Assembly: GCA_035493895.1 (NCBI GenBank)
Contig: DATJHM010000180.1
Location: 17,291-81,290 of the forward strand
Reading direction: 5' to 3'
Source of the DNA: DATJHM01 sp035493895
GTDB taxonomy: Bacteria > Chloroflexota > Ktedonobacteria > Ktedonobacterales > Ktedonobacteraceae
Length of the DNA stretch: 64,000 nucleotides
The position numbers were made by a program, and so were the translations under genes. Every line of letters starts with the position of its first letter. The stretch's first letter is position 1. Below the pieces are notes generated by a model. That model was not told the DNA's origin. It saw nothing but the letters and a program-made list of their open reading frames with translations, and ran no database searches. Positions 59,527 to 64,000 of this stretch are shown here, piece by piece.

Positions 59527-60621
59527 GTGAAACAAAACGGCGAGCTACAGCAAATTCTCGATCTCGCAGCCAGCATAGAAGCACTGGATAGCAAGGCCAT
59601 GCAAGCGGCCCGCGAGAGGCAAGAGCAACTAACCAAGCCAGCAGGTAGTCTCGGACGGCTGGAAGAACTGGCGATTCAGCTTGCCGGAATCAGCGGGCAG
59701 GCACGGCCGCAGATCAAGCAAAAAGCAGTGATTGTGATGGCCGCTGACCATGGCGTCACGGCAGAGGGGGTCAGCGCCTACCCAGCCGAAGTCACGCCGC
59801 AAATGGTCTATAACTTTCTGTATGGTGGGGCAGCGATTAACGCACTCGCGCGACAGGCAGGGGCACGGATCGCCGTTGTGGATGTCGGAGTGGCCAGTCA
59901 GTTGGAGCATCCGGGACTGATCAGCAAAAAGATCGCAGATGGAACACAGAATATGGCGCAAGGGCCAGCGATGAGCAGTGAACAGATGGTCAGGGCGATT
60001 GAAGTCGGGCGCGAGGTTTTTCAGCAACAGCTTGCGCAAGGCTGTGACCTGGTAGCCACTGGCGAGATGGGCATTGGCAATACGACCGCATCCAGCGCGC
60101 TGACGGCGGTATTGCTGCACGCGCCGGTAGCGCAGATCACAGGGAGAGGGACAGGAATAGACGATCGACAGCTTCAGCATAAGATCGAGGTCATTGAACG
60201 GGCAATCGCGATCAATCGACCCGATGAGCAGCAGCCGCTGGATGTGCTGATGAAAGTGGGCGGATTGGAGATCGCGGGATTGGTCGGAGTGATTCTGGAG
60301 GCTGCGGCACAGCGTCGAGCTATTCTCATTGACGGGTTTATTTCGGGGGCTGCGGCGCTGATCGCCGTCAAGCTCAATCCACGGGTAAAAGACTACTTGA
60401 TTGCGGGACATGTCTCCGTCGAGCAAGGACATCGCGTCTTGCTGGAGCATCTGGGATTGAGGCCACTGCTCAACCTGGAATTACGGTTGGGTGAGGGAAC
60501 GGGTGCCGTGCTGGCGATGTCCATTGTGGAGAGCGCATTGAGCGTGCATAATGAGATGTCGACATTTGCAGAAGCCGGTGTGAGCGAGCGCGCAGAAACG
60601 GCTGAGATGGAAGAGAGATAG
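59527..60621 (+). CDS. cobT: Nicotinate-nucleotide--dimethylbenzimidazole phosphoribosyltransferase
   Basis: A protein of 364 residues. It makes alpha-ribazole phosphate from a lower-ligand base and nicotinate mononucleotide. Family signs: TKPAGSLGRLEELAIQL near residue 35, VVMAADHGVTAEGVSAYP, the GEMGIGNTTASSAL segment and LRLGEGTGAVLAM with the catalytic Glu near the C-terminus. Start: GTG 59527 with GGGAGAAT upstream. It is divergent from cobC, so the two arms of nucleotide-loop assembly share one promoter region (59375-59526), where TTATACAAT near 59510 is a likely -10. Confidence 0.96.
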   Translation: MKQNGELQQILDLAASIEALDSKAMQAARERQEQLTKPAGSLGRLEELAIQLAGISGQARPQIKQKAVIVMAADHGVTAEGVSAYPAEVTPQMVYNFLYGGAAINALARQAGARIAVVDVGVASQLEHPGLISKKIADGTQNMAQGPAMSSEQMVRAIEVGREVFQQQLAQGCDLVATGEMGIGNTTASSALTAVLLHAPVAQITGRGTGIDDRQLQHKIEVIERAIAINRPDEQQPLDVLMKVGGLEIAGLVGVILEAAAQRRAILIDGFISGAAALIAVKLNPRVKDYLIAGHVSVEQGHRVLLEHLGLRPLLNLELRLGEGTGAVLAMSIVESALSVHNEMSTFAEAGVSERAETAEMEER

Positions 60622-60703
60622 GGACGGCGGCTGTTTCCGGGAGGATTGCCACCGCTGCACAAACCAGACCCTCTATGTGCAATCCCCCGGATAACGCCGA
60701 TAC

Positions 60704-61912
60704 TCAGGAAGCGCTCAGCATATTGAGAGAGTTGGAATTATCGTCAGTGAAAAACACTTGCAGATTCCCTTTTCTATCCTTAGTAGCCAGCACGCCGAAG
60801 AGAGCCGCACCATTGCCTTCACCATCTACCTTCTTAGGATCAATCTGCTTCACAGCAATGACTTTCCCCTTCGTCAGATCCAGTTCCACCAGATTATTGT
60901 CGCCCGTGTTGACAACCAGAAGATCGCCATTGAGAGGATTGATAGCCAGACCGCCTGGCATATTCAATGGTTTGCCCTGGAAGGCCGTCACACCTTTGCC
61001 TCTGCCGGTCATAGAACTGCTATTCGCAAAGACGGCAATGCGACTATGGGCAGGGTCAAGCGCCACAAGAACATCATTCCAGGTGTGATTATTCAGTTTG
61101 AGCGAGGGCAGCCACTGCAAATCAATAAAAGTCGTATCGCCATTTTTGTCAAGCTGGCCGATCTGGACAACTTTGAATTTCGGCATACCCTGGCGCTGAG
61201 GAGTCACATCGATACGCAGGATTTTGCCATCGACATCGTTTGCCGTGAAGAAAGAAAACTGGGCATTACGGTGATTATTGTTGGAGTTTACACTGTTCGT
61301 GGTAAGACCCCAGGGGCCCTTAAAGAGGGGGTTCTTCAGAGTCGTCAGGAGCGTCCCATTGGGATTGAAAAGGACGATATCATTGGCAGAGGAATTCGCA
61401 ACCCAGAGACTGTTAGTTCGCATATTGAAAATCAAACCGGCAGGTCCAGATAAGCCGCCACCACGCTGTTGATTGAAGAGGCGGGCAGGTCCCTTCTGGT
61501 TACGGAAACTGACGATAGCATTTCCCTTATCAGTATTGCCAAAATTGGAGACGAGAAGATCACCAGATGAAAAACCGCCGGGGAAAGATGCCGGAGCCAT
61601 GGCGATCTTATACGGGTTAGAGTCAACCCCAAGCTTATTACCATGATTATCGACAACAGTGGCAGTACTTCCGACCATTGAGATCTTTTTCAGGCCATTG
61701 ATCGTCGCAATAGCATTATTGCCAAATGGATGTCTCACGGGCGCGGCATGCGAGGAAATTTGCTGCATGGCAAAAATCGTGCCTGCGAGCACAAGTATCG
61801 CTAACGTCACTCCGCTACCAATAAGCACACCACCGCTGGAGCGTTTGCGGCGTTTTGCGTTTAATGGGGCAAACTTCGATGATGCCTTTGGTTTCGACTG
61901 AAGTGGGATCAT
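60704..61912 (-). CDS. Membrane-anchored extracytoplasmic beta-propeller-like protein
   Basis: A protein of 402 residues. A basic N-terminus (KAKRRKRSSGG-like, residues 20-30) is followed by one membrane helix (VLIGSGVTLAILVLAGTIFA), then an external domain made of repeating units with GDLLVSNFGNTDKGNAIV, NSLWVANSSANDIVLFNPNG, FTANDVDGKILRID and NGDLLVVNTGDNNLVELD: an NHL/SMP-30-type propeller pattern. No catalytic motif is evident. The start at 61912 has AAGGA eight bases upstream; an ATG nine bases earlier is also possible. It sits alone after cobT. Binding or a signal-sensing role is a guess. Confidence 0.75.
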   Translation of the reverse strand: MIPLQSKPKASSKFAPLNAKRRKRSSGGVLIGSGVTLAILVLAGTIFAMQQISSHAAPVRHPFGNNAIATINGLKKISMVGSTATVVDNHGNKLGVDSNPYKIAMAPASFPGGFSSGDLLVSNFGNTDKGNAIVSFRNQKGPARLFNQQRGGGLSGPAGLIFNMRTNSLWVANSSANDIVLFNPNGTLLTTLKNPLFKGPWGLTTNSVNSNNNHRNAQFSFFTANDVDGKILRIDVTPQRQGMPKFKVVQIGQLDKNGDTTFIDLQWLPSLKLNNHTWNDVLVALDPAHSRIAVFANSSSMTGRGKGVTAFQGKPLNMPGGLAINPLNGDLLVVNTGDNNLVELDLTKGKVIAVKQIDPKKVDGEGNGAALFGVLATKDRKGNLQVFFTDDNSNSLNMLSAS

Positions 61913-62277
61913 TTCTTCCATCCTTTTTTAGCACTACTCGACCATTTTACTGGTCTTGCGTACGTCAGGTCATACTCATTCTTTGAGAAGACCCTATCTG
62001 AAACATGCTGAAACTGTTTAACACTTCTTCGATCGATCTGAGCTAAGAATAGCATGTAGAAGAGCTTGTTTGCGATACATTTTCATTTTTATATAGAAAA
62101 GTACTAATGCATGTTAAGATAACTTAACCGATAAATGCAGTTTATAGTGAATTAGTCCGTAGCAAACCGATTTCAGTAAAAATAGAGAATGTATAACGTG
62201 TACGAGATAAGCAAAGGCAGGAGGGTAATCCATGCAACGAGAGATGTGTATGAATTACCCTCATCCAGACGATGATT
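61913..62277. other. 365-base spacer between propeller and glycosyltransferase genes
   Basis: No gene is seen. GAGGGTAATCCAT (62221-62233) and ATGAATTACCCTC (62250-62262) form an imperfect hairpin 16 bases after the glycosyltransferase stop on the minus strand; it shares GGTAATCCAT with the hairpin at 55751-55782. The remaining AT-rich stretch should carry the promoter of the propeller gene. Confidence 0.5.
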
Positions 62278-64000
62278 TTATTTTGCACAATCATATAAGA
62301 ACAGGTTATTCGGTGGGTACGCATTTTGAGGGGGAGATGTTGTTTGCCAGAGATGGGGAGGGACGGGCGAGCACGAGGTACGAACCCATTGCTCGAGGTC
62401 TACGTTGAGATGGCGTTCACCGTCTGAGCTAAAAGCGCCTGGGGGTGGGGAGAACGCGCGGGTTTGACCGGCTGAGAGATAAAAGAAACGAACCACACCG
62501 GTTGCGACAAGATGAGAGAGTTGAGATGGCGTCAGGATACGGTCCCAGCCCTGATAGCCACCCAGAGTCATCACGGGCTTTCCGGTTGCCAGAATCAGCA
62601 CGCTGGCATAGGTAGCAGTCTCGGTGGCGGCAAGATAGGTTGCGTGGCCCTGTTGCGCTTGCAAATAGTGTATTAGTCTGGGATCGAGCACATTCCAATG
62701 AGGACCGGCAATGACCAGGGCTGCCGGGATGTCGGACTGCAAGCTGTCTGGTTGTTGCTCTGGTAGGCTTGTCGATTCAAGTTGTTGCGTTGAGACAGGA
62801 TCGGTATGAGATTTGTTGCTATCCACGACAGGCTCTTGAGATATTTCGCCGATCATACGTTGGCCCGGGCTGGTCGGGGCAAAGTTTATAGGTTGCGAAG
62901 GACCAGCCTGGGGGAGCCAGATGCCACCACTGCCACTTTCCAGAGAAAAGCCATCCCAGATGAGTGGCGCGACTAAGAGCAGAAACAGGCTCATCAGCAA
63001 GAGAACGCGTGCTGTTTGTACTCTTTTCTGAGACCAACAGTATAAAAGTACCAGACCACAGGCCATCAGCAAACATCCGCCGGTAATAAGTGGCGTAATC
63101 CATTGTGACCAGGGGGGATTGGAATGGACACTGATAGCCAGCGCAATGATAGCCTGCACAATAATGCCCTGTCCCAGTGCATTACAAACCAGGGCGAGAG
63201 GGAGTCCCCACCAGAACGGACCGGCGCGACGGTACTCACGCCACAAGATAACCAGCGCGATACCAACCAGTGCTGCCAGCGGAGGAGCAAGCATCGTCAG
63301 ATAATAGAGATGAAAGAAGCGTGCAAAGCTGAAATAGAGAAGTGCCGTGACCAACCAGCCGCCCCATATCAGCAGCGCCACACCGGCCTGTTTCAGCGGC
63401 AAATGTCTGCATGTCTGCCAGCTTGCCGCACATAGACCAGCGACAGCAAGAGGAAGGAACCAGCTAATCTGATTGCCGATCCCCTGATTGAACAGGCGCA
63501 ACAGGCCGGGAGAGCCGATGTAGGGAGCGGAACCGGGGGCCAGCGTCAGATCAATCGCGATTCCGAATATATGGATCGTTTGCAGATTCGGCGCGAAGAG
63601 TTGCAGCACCCGCCCCAGGCCATTGTAGCCCAGGATCAGGCTCAGTTCGGAGTTTGTGCCGCTATCGCTGACAAAAGGGCGCAGTGTCGCGGGCGTCAGA
63701 TCCACCACTATGGCCCAACACAACGAAATCACCAGCAACAGCAGGCCAGCCAGCGCCAGATGCCAGAGACGGGTACGCCAATGGATCGGGGCTCCGAGCA
63801 GATACGCCAGAGCACAGGCGGGTACAAGCAAATATGCCTGCAACATCTTGATATTGAAACCCAGGCCGATACAGAATGCACAAACGAGCAAACGGTATAC
63901 ACTGCCCGTCTCGACCGCACGGCTCACATAATAGACGGCCAGCAAAAGGACCAGGATCAGCAGGCTATCGATCGTATTATTGCGCGCTACCACGACACTA
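62278..64000 (-). CDS. GT39-family (ArnT/PMT-like) membrane glycosyltransferase, 5' end beyond the window
   Basis: At least 573 residues; the frame runs off the right edge, so the N-terminus, including the first loop with the catalytic Asp, is missing. The window starts within VVVARNNTIDSLLILVLLL, the typical ARNNTxD-like loop of this family, followed by about eleven membrane segments. A soluble, extracytoplasmic C-terminal domain of about 240 residues contains LVIAGPHWNVLDPRLIHYLQ and VMTLGGYQGWDRIL, found in many actinobacterial and Chloroflexi members. It would move a sugar from a polyprenyl-phosphate donor onto a lipid or surface glycan. Substrate unknown. Confidence 0.85.
   Translation of the reverse strand, partial: SVVVARNNTIDSLLILVLLLAVYYVSRAVETGSVYRLLVCAFCIGLGFNIKMLQAYLLVPACALAYLLGAPIHWRTRLWHLALAGLLLLVISLCWAIVVDLTPATLRPFVSDSGTNSELSLILGYNGLGRVLQLFAPNLQTIHIFGIAIDLTLAPGSAPYIGSPGLLRLFNQGIGNQISWFLPLAVAGLCAASWQTCRHLPLKQAGVALLIWGGWLVTALLYFSFARFFHLYYLTMLAPPLAALVGIALVILWREYRRAGPFWWGLPLALVCNALGQGIIVQAIIALAISVHSNPPWSQWITPLITGGCLLMACGLVLLYCWSQKRVQTARVLLLMSLFLLLVAPLIWDGFSLESGSGGIWLPQAGPSQPINFAPTSPGQRMIGEISQEPVVDSNKSHTDPVSTQQLESTSLPEQQPDSLQSDIPAALVIAGPHWNVLDPRLIHYLQAQQGHATYLAATETATYASVLILATGKPVMTLGGYQGWDRILTPSQLSHLVATGVVRFFYLSAGQTRAFSPPPGAFSSDGERHLNVDLEQWVRTSCSPVPPHLWQTTSPPQNAYPPNNLFLYDCAK

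Overview
The window reads as a chromosomal segment of a soil-type Chloroflexota bacterium, most likely a member of the Ktedonobacteria. This is an inference from gene content: a WD40-repeat anti-sigma factor paired with an ECF sigma factor, a DUF4032 kinase-like protein, DUF5679 and zinc-ribbon microproteins, an SRP RNA next to dnaX, many secreted lipoproteins, and intergenic space filled with short dispersed repeats. No phage, transposase, CRISPR array or rRNA operon was seen.

Layout. (1) 1-16048: a catabolic block on the + strand. It holds the tail of a GntR/FCD regulator, two 3-hydroxyisobutyrate-dehydrogenase-like reductases, a 2-oxoacid dehydrogenase E1alpha/E1beta/E2 set without E3, an M24 (creatinase/aminopeptidase-fold) protein with an altered metal site, a complete branched-chain-amino-acid-type ABC importer (SBP, two permeases, two ATPases), a C-C-hydrolase-like alpha/beta hydrolase and a succinate-semialdehyde-type aldehyde dehydrogenase. 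A 1.3-kb repeat island lies between the binding-protein gene and the permeases. (2) 16049-26275: a WD40 pseudogene, a four-helix membrane protein, tRNA-Ile(CAU), 2-oxoacid:ferredoxin oxidoreductase korAB, small proteins, a zinc-type MDR reductase, an ABM monooxygenase-like protein, a secreted clan-A glycosidase and a DUF4032 protein. (3) 26274-33812, all on the - strand: housekeeping genes tyrS, mtnP, SRP RNA, dnaX, ebfC, recR, recA. (4) 33813-44932: hsp20, an epimerase, a fused homocysteine methyltransferase/MTHFR, a DraG remnant, an XRE/MmyB regulator divergent from an MDR reductase and a CocE hydrolase, a GT4 glycosyltransferase and repeat-rich spacers. (5) 44933-49249: a two-domain protein ending in a nucleoside-phosphorylase fold, a DUF5679 microprotein, and the overlapping WD40 anti-sigma/ECF sigma pair. 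(6) 49564-55739: a sugar ABC importer with a Gfo/Idh/MocA dehydrogenase and an aldo/keto reductase. (7) 55797-60621: cobamide salvage and assembly (BtuF-like lipoprotein under a cobalamin riboswitch, CobU, CobS, CobC-like phosphatase, divergent CobT). (8) 60704-64000: an extracytoplasmic beta-propeller-like protein and a GT39-type membrane glycosyltransferase cut by the window end.

How genes fit together. Block 1 looks like uptake by the Liv-type ABC system, C-C bond hydrolysis, oxidation of the released aldehyde, reduction or oxidation of hydroxyacid semialdehydes and entry of a 2-oxoacid into acyl-CoA; the substrate is unknown. Block 7 converts imported cobinamide to a complete cobamide. 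Block 6 imports and oxidises an unknown sugar or polyol. The most novel candidates are the catabolic block with its M24 protein carrying Cys at a metal-Asp position, the 588-residue nucleosidase-fold protein, and the dispersed hairpin repeats. All coordinates and motifs were read by eye from the sequence; family names rest on recognised motifs, not database searches.
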